A program made the translations under genes and the position numbers. The notes beneath the pieces are model-generated. The model was not told the DNA's origin and did not search any database. It saw only the letters and a list, made by a program, of their open reading frames with translations. Positions 9,300 to 17,688 of a stretch of DNA of 17,688 bases are shown piece after piece. The DNA is from Hamiltosporidium magnivora. Lineage: Eukaryota; Microsporidia; Dubosqiidae. The stretch spans positions 1 through 17,688 of the forward strand of contig PITI01000184.1 of assembly GCA_004325065.1 (NCBI GenBank), written 5' to 3'. The stretch's first letter is position 1, and each line of letters starts with the position of its first letter.

Positions 9300-9504
9300 T
9301 TAAGGAAGAAATAAATTATTTATAATAAAGACTTAAACGAAAGGGCTTTTAACACTTTATAATTTTTTTTAAAAAAATTGGTTTCAGATATTTTTAAAAA
9401 ATTTATTGTTTACTAATTTATTCAAAATCTTAATTTCAATAAAACAAATCCCACACATGTGCTGGGCCTTTTAAAATTAAAAATAGGTTAGAAGAAAAGT
9501 AAAA
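9300..9504. other. Spacer between phosphatase start and retroelement fossil
   Basis: AT-rich upstream region of the minus-strand phosphatase gene, with a TATA-like string (minus strand TTATAAATAA, about 9317-9326) some 20 bases before the ATG. A small GC-richer piece near 9450-9468 may be the left edge of the fossil retroelement. Confidence 0.3.
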
Positions 9505-10285
9505 ATGAGCTTAGAAAGACTTAACCTGCAAAATTATATTACGAAATAGAAAAACAAAAACTTGATTCGAAATGTATAAATCTAAGAAAAAATGAACCTG
9601 TGGGTACAAGTGACTTCCAAAGATGGGCATATAATTACAATATTAGGCCACGCAAAGAAACAGTTTTCTGTTACTTCAGGGTAGAAATTTATCCAGAGGA
9701 GTAGGAAGAAGTGCCAACATTACAATAAATTCGATAAAAAAATATAATTTTGCGGCTTATGCGAAAACATACTTGGACATGAATTTACCAGACGGCATAA
9801 TTAAGGGATTAGATGTCCAAACTTACACCTTGTGATAAATATAAATTCAAATCTATAAAACAAATAATGGGGCGCCATGTTAAATATTTCTTAAAATGAG
9901 TATGGGGAACTGAGAGTGAACACCTGGTTAAACCTAATGTCAAAAATCAGAATAATAGAATTGTAATATGTATTTTGAATAAAACTTAAAACAAGATAAC
10001 ACCCATTGAAGTACAAGCACCTCACAAGATTAACTTAGGAAAGTTGAAACGGAAAAGAGAAAAAAAATATGAATTATTAGCCAATGAGTTCGGTCTTAGT
10101 TGTAAGTATAATATTGATATAGTTTCTTTTGTGATAACCTGAGATAGTATTGAGACAAAACTCCATAAGCAATTTTTAAATGACTCTAAGTACTCATGAA
10201 TGTGGGAGCATACATTCAGTCAATAGTGCTCAAGAAAAAAGTCAAAATTTTTCTTTTGATAGAGAAAAAAACTTGATTCAGTACC
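9505..10285 (+). pseudogene. Fossil reverse transcriptase C-terminus, R2-like (restriction-like endonuclease) retroelement
   Basis: No frame stays open, but shifting between the three plus-strand frames gives an ordered series of motifs that I recognise from microsporidian retroelement polyproteins. They are: SLERLNLQNYI (from 9506), RPRKETVFCYF (about 9645-9677), a CCHC-type zinc region ending GHEFTRRHN (9748-9801), EYGELRVNT (about 9897), NKITPIEV (about 9995), KKYELLANEFG (about 10062-10094) and a final FSFDREK (to about 10270). In intact relatives this is the part after the polymerase domain: the zinc motif followed by a restriction-like endonuclease. Here the polymerase itself is missing, the catalytic PD pair appears lost (R-I-V-I where R-P-D-I is expected), and stops and frameshifts are frequent. 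It is therefore an old, 5'-truncated, inactive copy, as non-LTR elements often leave. The assignment rests on memory of motifs, not on a search. Confidence 0.7.
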
Positions 10286-10329
10286 AATTGCTAAAATGGT
10301 TGGTGATTTCATCAATGGGTGATATAAAT

Positions 10330-11530
10330 TAACCTGAAATCTAGAATGAATCGATATTTTTTTTATAACCAACAAGAAACGAGAATGATGGTATAAAAAG
10401 CTTAAAAAATAAAACTTGGATGCTCTTTATGCCAGATTGAGAAGCCACAACATATGAACTGATGATAAATATAAACAAAGAGCCGGATTTAAAAGAGAAA
10501 AAAATGTTCAAAGGGGTACAGGAAAATATATAAAACAGAGTAAATTTTTTTTCAAGAATTCCATTAAAATATACCTTAATTTTAATTAAGAATCTATTTT
10601 TTAAAAAAAGTTTGTTACTAAATTAACCAGAATATAAAATAATCAAACAACCAGTCTTATTAAAATCAGCTTTGAAATATGAAGTAAATGTTTTATTATG
10701 TAAGGTTTTCTTTTAAATATCCGGAATCGAAGTAAGTAAATAAAAATTTGGTTTAGAGAAAAAGCTGAAGTTAAAGAAGATTTAAAATATTTTAGAACCA
10801 TATGATCAAATAGATCTCAGAATTTAGATGGAGGTACAAGAAGACAAGAAAAAGAAAACACAAGTAAAAATTAAAAAAATATTTTTAGCACTAAAAAGAA
10901 GATGCTTGGAAATTGTTTACAGTTATTAAATAAGCTTGAACATAAATTACATAATTATATGGAGAAATATCAGAAGATAAAGAATGCTAAGAATTCAAGT
11001 TCATATTCAAATAATTTCAAATTGAATAAATTAAATTGAAATGAATTTAGTATGATGAGAGACACATATGTTTCTTAATTTATAAATATTTTGAAAAAAA
11101 TTCTACCTTTGAACAGAGAGAAGATTATGAAAAAACTTTAATGTTTACCTTAAAATCTGATTCGTCAAAAAAAGATATAATGTTCAAAAATAAATTATCA
11201 ATTAAAAATTTTTTGATTATTGAATGTAATTTCTATAAATTAAAAACGAGTAAAATTTAAAGTGAAAACTAACAAAATTTGAAATTTATGGTTATTTGTT
11301 GTAGAAAGATTAGATTAAGAAAAGGTTAGTTAAAAGAATATTTAAATTTCCAAATTTTGGGTGCAAAATTGATAGGTTTGTTTCAGATAAGAAAAAATAA
11401 GAAGATACGTTAATCAGAAAATGTATAATATTTAATGCGATGGCTCAAAAATTGCGATAAGAAAAAAAAATGTTTTATGAAAATCTACGACTTGCAAGTA
11501 AAAACTTTTTAGGATTTTATTGTTGCTACA
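10330..11530 (+). pseudogene. Decayed gene upstream of the RhoGAP gene, unrecognised
   Basis: A chain of stop-poor stretches on the plus strand reads as one eroded lysine-rich protein. Frame 1: 10445-10900 with several stops, including stop-free runs of 30 (10534-10623) and 29 (10627-10713) codons. Frame 2: 45 stop-free codons at 10902-11036 beginning MLGNCLQLLNKLEHK. Frame 3: 69 stop-free codons at 11051-11257 (including FEQREDYEKTLMFTLK), then continuing past five stops into the start of the RhoGAP gene. A 69-codon open run is unlikely by chance at this AT content, and the strand is purine-rich like the intact plus-strand genes. The two frame changes and many nonsense codons mark it as a pseudogene. 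Its left limit is unclear because frame 1 runs on from the end of the retroelement fossil. No family is recognised. Confidence 0.45.
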
Positions 11531-12210
11531 AACTTTATATGTTATCGGTTAATAATATTAAAGAATACTTTATCCAAATTTATAGATTTGTATTTTTTAG
11601 AAGACCAAAAAAAATATTTTATAGAAAACATGTTGATGAATTTATATTTGAATTAATCGATTATTTAAAGATTCATGGTGTAAATCATCCTGGTATATTT
11701 CGTATTCCGGGTAATAAAATTGAATATGAAAATATTTTCAAAACAATTGAAACAGATAAAACGTACGAATTTGAAAAATATGGAATCGATACAAATGCAG
11801 CAATTTTAAAATTGTATATTCGTAAAAATTTAAATGGATTGATACAAAAATCGATTGTTCCTACTTTAAATCGATTGTTTTTAGGCAGGGTAAATTCTGA
11901 TGAAATTAAAATCATTGAAAAGTATTTTCCCTTTACCTTTTGTGAAGACTCTCGTAAATTACTTCTAGCTATTTTCGATATGTTTACCTTGATATCGAAC
12001 AACTCTCATATAAATCGAATGACATTAGAATATTTATTTATTATTTTTTCACCTACAATTTTTCCTGAAATGCTCATTCAAGATTTAGAAATAATCAAAG
12101 AGCAGATAAAATTTTTAAACACTACCATATTTTTTGAATATAATAGGATACCAGATGATATTATGATTGAAATGGAGTCATTTATTAGAAATATAGACTT
12201 TTTCTGTTAA
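11470..12210 (+). CDS. RhoGAP-domain protein (Rho GTPase-activating protein)
   Basis: The 246-residue protein carries a RhoGAP domain (about 54-240), which speeds GTP hydrolysis by Rho/Rac/Cdc42 GTPases and so limits cytoskeletal and polarity signalling. The arginine finger is R78 in GIFRIPG, and the second signature LKLYIR (113-118) supplies the conserved K114 and R118. The third block is INRMTLEYLFIIFSPTIF (181-198), where NKMTxxNLAxxFxP is usual. There, the conserved Asn is replaced by Tyr188, and the usual LPEPL after the Lys motif is lost (KNLNGLI), so activity may be weak or altered. No other domain is present; residues 35-53 are basic and aromatic. The first ATG (11470) is used, but codon 24 (11539) is a credible alternative, because the upstream pseudogene frame runs across the first codons. 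No AATAAA closely follows the stop. Confidence 0.9.
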   Translation: MFYENLRLASKNFLGFYCCYKLYMLSVNNIKEYFIQIYRFVFFRRPKKIFYRKHVDEFIFELIDYLKIHGVNHPGIFRIPGNKIEYENIFKTIETDKTYEFEKYGIDTNAAILKLYIRKNLNGLIQKSIVPTLNRLFLGRVNSDEIKIIEKYFPFTFCEDSRKLLLAIFDMFTLISNNSHINRMTLEYLFIIFSPTIFPEMLIQDLEIIKEQIKFLNTTIFFEYNRIPDDIMIEMESFIRNIDFFC

Positions 12211-14561
12211 AAACGATCCAACTACTTTTAGCATTTACTTAGCAGTATAAACATAAAAAATATATAATACTCGCCTTGCAAATAATTAAATTTAATTTAA
12301 AATATACTTTAGTTAAAAAATTGTCAGAATAACTTAATTTATGGCTCTATTGACTACAAAATTATTTGAATTACACATAATTTAACTTGGTTCACTAAAA
12401 TTTTGCATTATATATTTACTAATTGATAGATTAACAAAGTGAAACCCGCAGTTTGATATTTATGCTTTCTTTGTTAATATTTTTAAATTATTTTTTTTCA
12501 AATCCTATATGTCTGCTATATTCTAAAAAACATAAATTTTTTATTTGTATATATCTTACAGTCTCATATTTGAGCAACATTTAAGGACAAATTAACTAAA
12601 TTTATTAGTGATTAGTGGCATAATTTATATATTTACATTGTATCATTTTTAAAAAATAATGATTATATTTCATTAGTTTTTCCTTTTTCATAAACACCAG
12701 TTTTTCTTACAAATATATTGATTTTCTTTCTGTTGTATCAAATTTTAATATAAGATTATCAATTTGCATCAAATTTATCAATAATATTATACTCTATCAT
12801 CTTTTTATGTTCCTATTATGTCATCGGTTACAAGTAAGATGTTAATAACTAATTTACATTTGAATTAGATTGTATTATGAAAAAAAAAAACTTTAAAAAA
12901 AATATTTAAATTCTCTAATTTGATTTCTAGTTATTTTTATTGGTTCATCAAACTCATACATACTAACTATAATTTTTGCGGGATATTCAATTTTATAAAT
13001 AAATATTGAAAAATCTTCTGGTTAAAATTATTTTTTTAATTGTCAGTTTGTTATTTAAATTGATACGCGAAAGAGGAATAATCACAATAAAAACTATCGG
13101 CTTGGAAACTAGTGCATTGAAATAATGGGAATATCATTGTTGCCATTTTGGTGGAATTAAAACTTATTGGATTTATAGGTACATCCCCTATAATCCCGAG
13201 TTATAAGACTTTAAAGCAACAAATAGAAACTTTAATTTGTTAATCCTTGACTTCGATAGTAAAAGAAGAACAGAATGACTGAGTAAGTAAGAATTAAATC
13301 GATATAGAATCACAGTGATAAAAAAAATACAGGTGCTTATTTCTTTATCAGATATTGGCTGAAAAATATGTTAATAGTTAAATATATATAGGATATATAT
13401 TTGCTCAATGTTTATAAATGTATTCCAACTTCTAAATTCAAGCAAATAAACTATTGATATTTATCCACAATTTCAAATGTGCGTTTCACTGCCATAATTT
13501 TTCTTCTACTAGCAAAAAATAAATAAGAAATATAAGAAAATTTTAAATCAAAAAAATTTACCTTATACAACAGCTTGATTGTCAATTTGGCCTAATTAAT
13601 AAGTTAATTGCTTTTTTTTCTAATTTAAAATATGGTATCTGTTTCGTTCTAAACAATTTTATACTCAAAAAATAAATTTTGTATTTTTTTATTTTAAAAT
13701 GTAATATTCACGGCTTAAAATTAAACATAAACAAGTTAGCTCGTTTATATTTCTTCTTCTCATGTATTTTTCAGAACGAATCTTTGGGTTAGAATTAAAT
13801 GATAAAGAAATGTAATTTTTCTTACTTTTTCTTCGCATCTATTTGATTTAATATGGACTATCATTTTTAGTTCCTATTTATATTGAGACTAGGTATTTGA
13901 AGTGTAATATTATCCAAACTAAACAGCCAAAGTTGTCATAGAGAAGCATATAGTATTCAATCTTCCTAGAGTTTAAAATAGTTTTTTTGTTCAAATTTAT
14001 ATTTTAATTTTCTGTATTGGCAATCAATTTCGAATTTACTTTTCATAACTATTTGAAAGATAAAATTTTAAATACAAAATGATATTTATAAAGATTTAAT
14101 CCGTCAAAAATGAAACTGTCTTAAAATATAGTTTGTAAAATTTTCAATGTGTTCATGACAACATGCAAATATTTTTCGACATTGTCGTTTAGATTATTAT
14201 TACTTTTTTAAATCGCTAGACTGAAAAAGTATTCAATTTAAATTGTCCTTTATTAACTTTATGTCTGTTCAAAGAATACAAAACATCAATACTATTTTTT
14301 TAATCTTTTTAATTATTCTTTTAAGAAATAAATTTTCTTTGTTTAAAGTTTCATATTGTACAAAGAAAGACAAAATGTAAAATTAAATCTTTTCTAATAC
14401 TAGTATCGCGATATAAAACAAATTTTAAAAATTAAAAATTGTATTTTGTAAAGTACATGCATCAATTTTTAAATTCATAACAAAGATATACAAAATGTTT
14501 GTTGTTAAAATTTATTACAAAGTTTCAGAAGAAAAACAAAAGAAAGAAAGAAAACAAACTC
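12211..14561. other. AT-rich spacer with a small coding-like island
   Basis: A 2.35-kb spacer. Most is AT-rich with no support for any gene. At 12896-13362 the G+C rises and long stop-free runs occur: 42 codons on the minus strand (12896-13021, including IEYPAKIIVSMYEFDEP), about 46 codons on the minus strand (about 13003-13140), and 40 codons plus shorter runs on the plus strand (13003-13362). Both strands read plausibly, so the island may be eroded coding DNA but its direction cannot be decided. An out-of-frame ATG at 14495 opens a short ORF that overlaps the start of the next gene. Confidence 0.4.
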
Positions 14562-15812
14562 ATGTTAATCATATTGTTTATAAAGCTTCTAAGTTCTTTT
14601 TTGAATCCGGATTTAGATGATTCAAGTGAACACTTAAGTGAAAAACGTGTACAATTGAAAAAAATAACAGAGAAAATGCCCTACGAGACAGAAATAAAAG
14701 ATCCAGTAACAAACCCGGATCTTATTATACCCGGTTTACGCGAAGAATTGCTGTACGAAACAATTTTAAATTTGAATAGTTTTCTATTTATAATTGAAAT
14801 AAATAATATGAGCGATAAATATCTTGAAAAAATTATTGAAACCGTTATTTTCATCGGAAGAAATAAAATCTTAAATTTAAAGAAACACAAAAACAATTTA
14901 AAAGATGAGTTGTGGAAATTATTTGATATATTTTCGAATTTTTCACGCAAGATTGATTTGTCTAAAGATTCAAAGCTAAAAAAAGCGTTGGAATTTAGAA
15001 ATTATTACTTTGATAGAGATAAATCACAAATCGCAAAAAGTTTGTTTATTGAAGAGTTACATGAACTCAAAAAAAATCTACAAAAATATTCATCAGATGA
15101 AATATTGGAGCTTATTGAAGTTAAGGATTTCGATACCAAAGATTTTAAATACTCAAAGATGATAAAAGCCCTACGTAGATCTATTATTGAAACGCAGAAT
15201 CTCAGTAAATCGATACAAAGAGAAAAAAGGGAATTTATTCAAGAATTTATAGAATCAAATGCACCAATCTCACAATATAATCATAAAAAGCTTAATGAAA
15301 TTCGTATGGAATTTAATTTAGGCGGTTCAATTTTTGAACCAAATTTACTTTTTCAAATATGCTCGGATTTAATTTTAGGTGAAAAAGAAGAAGTTATAGT
15401 AAAAGCCATTTCAAAAATTCTTAAACCTATTGAAAATCTTGAATTATATTTAAGACACAAGACTAACACAGAACGGAAAGAAGAGATTCTTAAATTCTTA
15501 TATTCCTGTTTAAAAGAGCAAGCTAGTAAATTCAGAGATGAAATTGATGACGCATTTAGAGCAAGATCCGAATTGATGGGCAAATACTTAGAAAAGGAAA
15601 CAGAGCAATCTATTATTCAAAAAGAGAAATCCATAGATAAATACCAAGAAAATTTTATTCAGGATATGATTTCTAGATTTAGTGAGATAAATGAAGCAGC
15701 ACTTACAAATTTTATGGTTATCAATAAAGATATTGTGCATAAGTATATTAGATTTCTTAATACCGGATCAACAAAGGAAAAATCTTCTCTTATCGAACAT
15801 TTTAGCGAGTAA
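14562..15812 (+). CDS. Putative secreted, lysine-rich helical protein (416 aa), unknown function
   Basis: I chose the ATG at 14562. The open frame extends 21 codons further upstream but has no ATG there, only TTG, and a stop precedes it. From this ATG the protein begins MLIILFIKLLSSFLNPD, a good signal peptide with likely cleavage around residue 14-16, followed by an acidic stretch (DLDDSSEH). The rest is rich in Lys, Glu, Ile and Leu and looks almost wholly alpha-helical, with coiled-coil-like stretches at mature-protein positions near 160-240 and 310-390 (e.g. LHELKKNLQKYSSDE, IQREKREFIQEF). No catalytic motif, transmembrane anchor or C-terminal ER-retention signal is seen; it ends HFSE. 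No family is recognised. Microsporidia carry many such lineage-specific secreted proteins, some sent into the host cell, but that role is inference here. An AATAAA directly follows the stop. Confidence 0.75.
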   Translation: MLIILFIKLLSSFLNPDLDDSSEHLSEKRVQLKKITEKMPYETEIKDPVTNPDLIIPGLREELLYETILNLNSFLFIIEINNMSDKYLEKIIETVIFIGRNKILNLKKHKNNLKDELWKLFDIFSNFSRKIDLSKDSKLKKALEFRNYYFDRDKSQIAKSLFIEELHELKKNLQKYSSDEILELIEVKDFDTKDFKYSKMIKALRRSIIETQNLSKSIQREKREFIQEFIESNAPISQYNHKKLNEIRMEFNLGGSIFEPNLLFQICSDLILGEKEEVIVKAISKILKPIENLELYLRHKTNTERKEEILKFLYSCLKEQASKFRDEIDDAFRARSELMGKYLEKETEQSIIQKEKSIDKYQENFIQDMISRFSEINEAALTNFMVINKDIVHKYIRFLNTGSTKEKSSLIEHFSE

Positions 15813-15818
15813 AATAAA
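15813..15818 (+). terminator. AATAAA poly(A) signal candidate after the secreted-protein gene
   Basis: AATAAA begins at the first base after the TAA stop. If used, the 3' UTR would be only a few tens of bases, as seen in many microsporidian transcripts. Weak on its own because the motif is common here. Confidence 0.3.
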
Positions 15819-16097
15819 TTTATCTTATTAATTGTTTTTAGTCGGATTGCCTTTATATTTTTATACAATTACCTTCTTAAATAATTTAAATAACAGAATA
15901 ATTTGAAGCAATTATTTCGAATCTTTAAATCACTTTGTACTCCTTGTTGCATTTATGGCTCTCTAACAATTTTTAAACAATATTTTTTTGATGAACTAGC
16001 AAATTACAATGGTTTAATATATTTTTGAATAGTCTGAAAAAATATTTTTACTAAAGATAATCAATGTTTAACACTTATTCTTCGAATATAACTTGAC
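15819..16097. other. AT-rich spacer, nothing supported
   Basis: Short AT-rich stretch between the secreted-protein gene and repeat copy B. Confidence 0.4.
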
Positions 16098-16763
16098 AGT
16101 GGGGGAGGATAACCACATAAAAAATTATCTGCTTGGTAATATGTATGTGACATTGGTGCGAAGATAATTGTTTGAATTTTTGGTGGGACATAACCAAGAC
16201 TATATCTTCGGTTGTTCTATGGGTTTGTTATGAGGATAAGGGGTATACGAAATTGCGAAACTTTTTCTACAAATTTATTTGTAGTTTTTTATGTAACTGG
16301 ATTGCAGACCACAGCTGAAAGTGTAGGTAATTGCCATGTATAAGCATGGAAACTTATCCTTGTTCACTCAGGTTAAAAGACTTAGCACCCGGGTGATATA
16401 TAAAATAACCCCCTTTTAAAGACAAGGAATACTAATTAGTAGGTTATACCTGTTGGTATGACATTGCACTGTATAGGTGGACCTCATGTAAGTCTCTGAA
16501 ATATATTTTAGCCAGAAGTTTATTGGGTTCAGAAAGTGTAGAGTAAGTGGGAATGCTGCATAGTCTCGAAGCATCCCAGGAGAGGGCTTCGGTCTTTGAT
16601 CACACTCCATGCAACGAACATTAACGAACTACCGGTAACCGCTTCGCCTATTAATTAGGTTCTACACACCTGGTAGATGAAAGCCTTTGGGATGTAGGTA
16701 TCGCAGGGAGTAATGATGGAGTTTTGGGGTAGCAGTTATTTATGTTAAACCCAGAACTGCGTT
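16098..16763 (-). repeat. Dispersed repeat, copy B (inverted relative to copy A)
   Basis: Reverse complement matches copy A (2741-3394) end to end, about three quarters identical with small indels. The best block is a perfect 20-base match at 16255-16274. The terminal GCAGTT/AACTGC pair recurs with identical spacing (16732-16737 and 16755-16760, 29 bases overall in both copies), and the longer-range inverted pair GTGTAGA/TCTACAC is kept at 16536-16542 and 16661-16667. G+C is well above the flanks. A 64-codon frame exists on the minus strand (16416-16610), but the matching part of copy A has frame-breaking indels and an early stop, so I do not call it a gene. The two copies lie about 13 kb apart and face each other. 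Confidence 0.8.
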
Positions 16764-17462
16764 TTTGCCATGAAAACAAATATAAAACTTGCCCTTATTT
16801 AAAAATATCACATATTTTTAAATAAGTTTTATTATGCTAATATAACTAGTGCAAGATTATATTTAATATTCTTATCGAAATTGAAATTAATGTAAAAACA
16901 GTCTCTATAAAATATATTGATTCTTTTATGAGGATTTCGCGGTTTCATGTACAATTGCCAATGTTTAATGAAAAAAAATATTCTTCTTAAATTTCTTTAT
17001 TAAAACAATAAATACTTTCATATTTGAACCTGGTTAGTATTGAAAATTATAACTAGATAGCCAATAAATTACTTATTTTTAAAAAAGAATTATAATAAAA
17101 AACATAGCAAATAATTTCCCGCTTAAATATTAATTTAATTGCGTTTACTATCTAATCCAATTGATCATCACTCCACAAAAAAATGAAATAATACCAAATT
17201 TTCTAAAAAATTTCAGAAATTATTAAACCATACATTGATTTTTCGAGTATTTTTGATACACATACATATTTGAAATAAAGTAATGCTGTTTTAGATGAGT
17301 GTATTTTACCAAAAAATTTAGTTTAAACTTTGCATCTTGTCTTAATATTATTCCTCGGCAATCATTTTAAAATATTCTGTTTAGTCATTGGAATTCGTTT
17401 TTATATTTTAAAGAAATCAAAACCAACGATATCATCAAAAAAATATATTTTCTAACTAAAAG
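16764..17462. other. AT-rich spacer, nothing supported
   Basis: AT-rich DNA right of repeat copy B with no open frame of interest, RNA gene or repeat. Confidence 0.5.
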
Positions 17463-17531
17463 AGGATCTGAAACAAGAACAAATAAGCTCGTAAGCTATT
17501 GATGTACCGTATCAGATCCTAAAAGAGGATC
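17463..17531. repeat. Short inverted and direct repeats
   Basis: AGGATCTGA (17463-17471) and its exact reverse complement TCAGATCCT (17512-17520) can form a 9-bp stem with a 40-base loop. An 11-base direct repeat, AAAAGAGGATC, overlaps it at 17458-17468 and 17521-17531. The segment is GC-richer than its surroundings. It may be the trace of a small insertion with a target duplication, or a transcript hairpin; function is unknown. Confidence 0.45.
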
Positions 17532-17688
17532 CCCATAAAATTTATTCTGCAAATTTCAAAAAAAGAATCATGTTGTGGTTTATATACTATTTTTAGAATA
17601 TTTTTTATTATTGCGAAAATTCTTAATGAATGTCAAATAAGGAAAAAAATATATTTTTAAATACAAAATAGTATAACTTTATTAAATT
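17532..17688. other. AT-rich window end
   Basis: AT-rich sequence to the end of the window; nothing supported. Confidence 0.4.

Noticed and set aside
11685..12002. 105-codon minus-strand frame
   Set aside because: Antisense to the RhoGAP domain; no independent support.
14499..14561. Upstream extension of the secreted-protein gene from a TTG
   Set aside because: No ATG in this stretch; non-ATG starts are not expected here, and the extension would mask a clear signal peptide.
14681..15868. Three minus-strand frames of 69-89 codons
   Set aside because: Antisense shadows of the long secreted-protein gene.
16416..16610. 64-codon minus-strand frame inside repeat copy B
   Set aside because: The matching stretch of copy A has an early stop and indels that break the frame, so coding is not conserved within the repeat family.
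1..17688. tRNA, rRNA, CRISPR arrays, bacterial operons or ribosome-binding sites
   Set aside because: No T-loop/acceptor pattern, conserved rRNA core, spaced direct repeats or Shine-Dalgarno sites were seen; the gene content is eukaryotic.

Overview
The window looks like a piece of a large, gene-poor, very AT-rich eukaryotic genome, most likely a microsporidian. The intact genes are intronless and compact, with A/T-ending codons, and two carry an AATAAA motif within about 10 bases of the stop and a third has one 31 bases past it. The spacer DNA holds the wreck of a reverse transcriptase whose C-terminal motifs I recognise from microsporidian R2-like (restriction-like-endonuclease) retroelements. 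The genus cannot be fixed from the sequence; expanded genomes such as Hamiltosporidium or Edhazardia would fit.

Layout, left to right: (1) 1-576, a GC-richer patch with a minus-strand gene whose frame slips at a run of nine T; (2) 577-2740, AT-rich spacer with one possible small secreted protein (986-1177, -) and a tract of decayed coding-like DNA (1899-2216); (3) 2741-3394, a GC-richer dispersed repeat, copy A; (4) 4434-5303 (+), a PIN-domain nuclease resembling Swt1; (5) a long spacer with a doubtful decayed tract (6653-7352); (6) 8202-9299 (-), a PPP-family phosphatase nearest PP6/Sit4/PP4/PP2A, with an unusual Cys-rich insertion; (7) 9505-10285 (+), the retroelement fossil, followed by a second decayed, unrecognised gene (about 10330-11530, +); (8) 11470-12210 (+), a RhoGAP-domain protein; (9) a 2.3-kb spacer with a small GC-elevated coding-like island (12896-13362); (10) 14562-15812 (+), a signal-peptide-bearing, lysine-rich helical protein of unknown function; (11) 16098-16763, copy B of the dispersed repeat, inverted relative to copy A; (12) AT-rich end with a short inverted repeat.

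The four confident genes do not form an operon or an obvious pathway. Three are generic eukaryotic functions (nuclear RNA surveillance, Ser/Thr dephosphorylation, Rho-type GTPase control) and one is probably secreted, possibly host-facing. No rRNA, tRNA, CRISPR or bacterial-type regulatory element was found. The most interesting items are the inverted repeat pair with conserved internal inverted repeats, the phosphatase insertion, and the amount of recognisable fossil coding DNA between genes.
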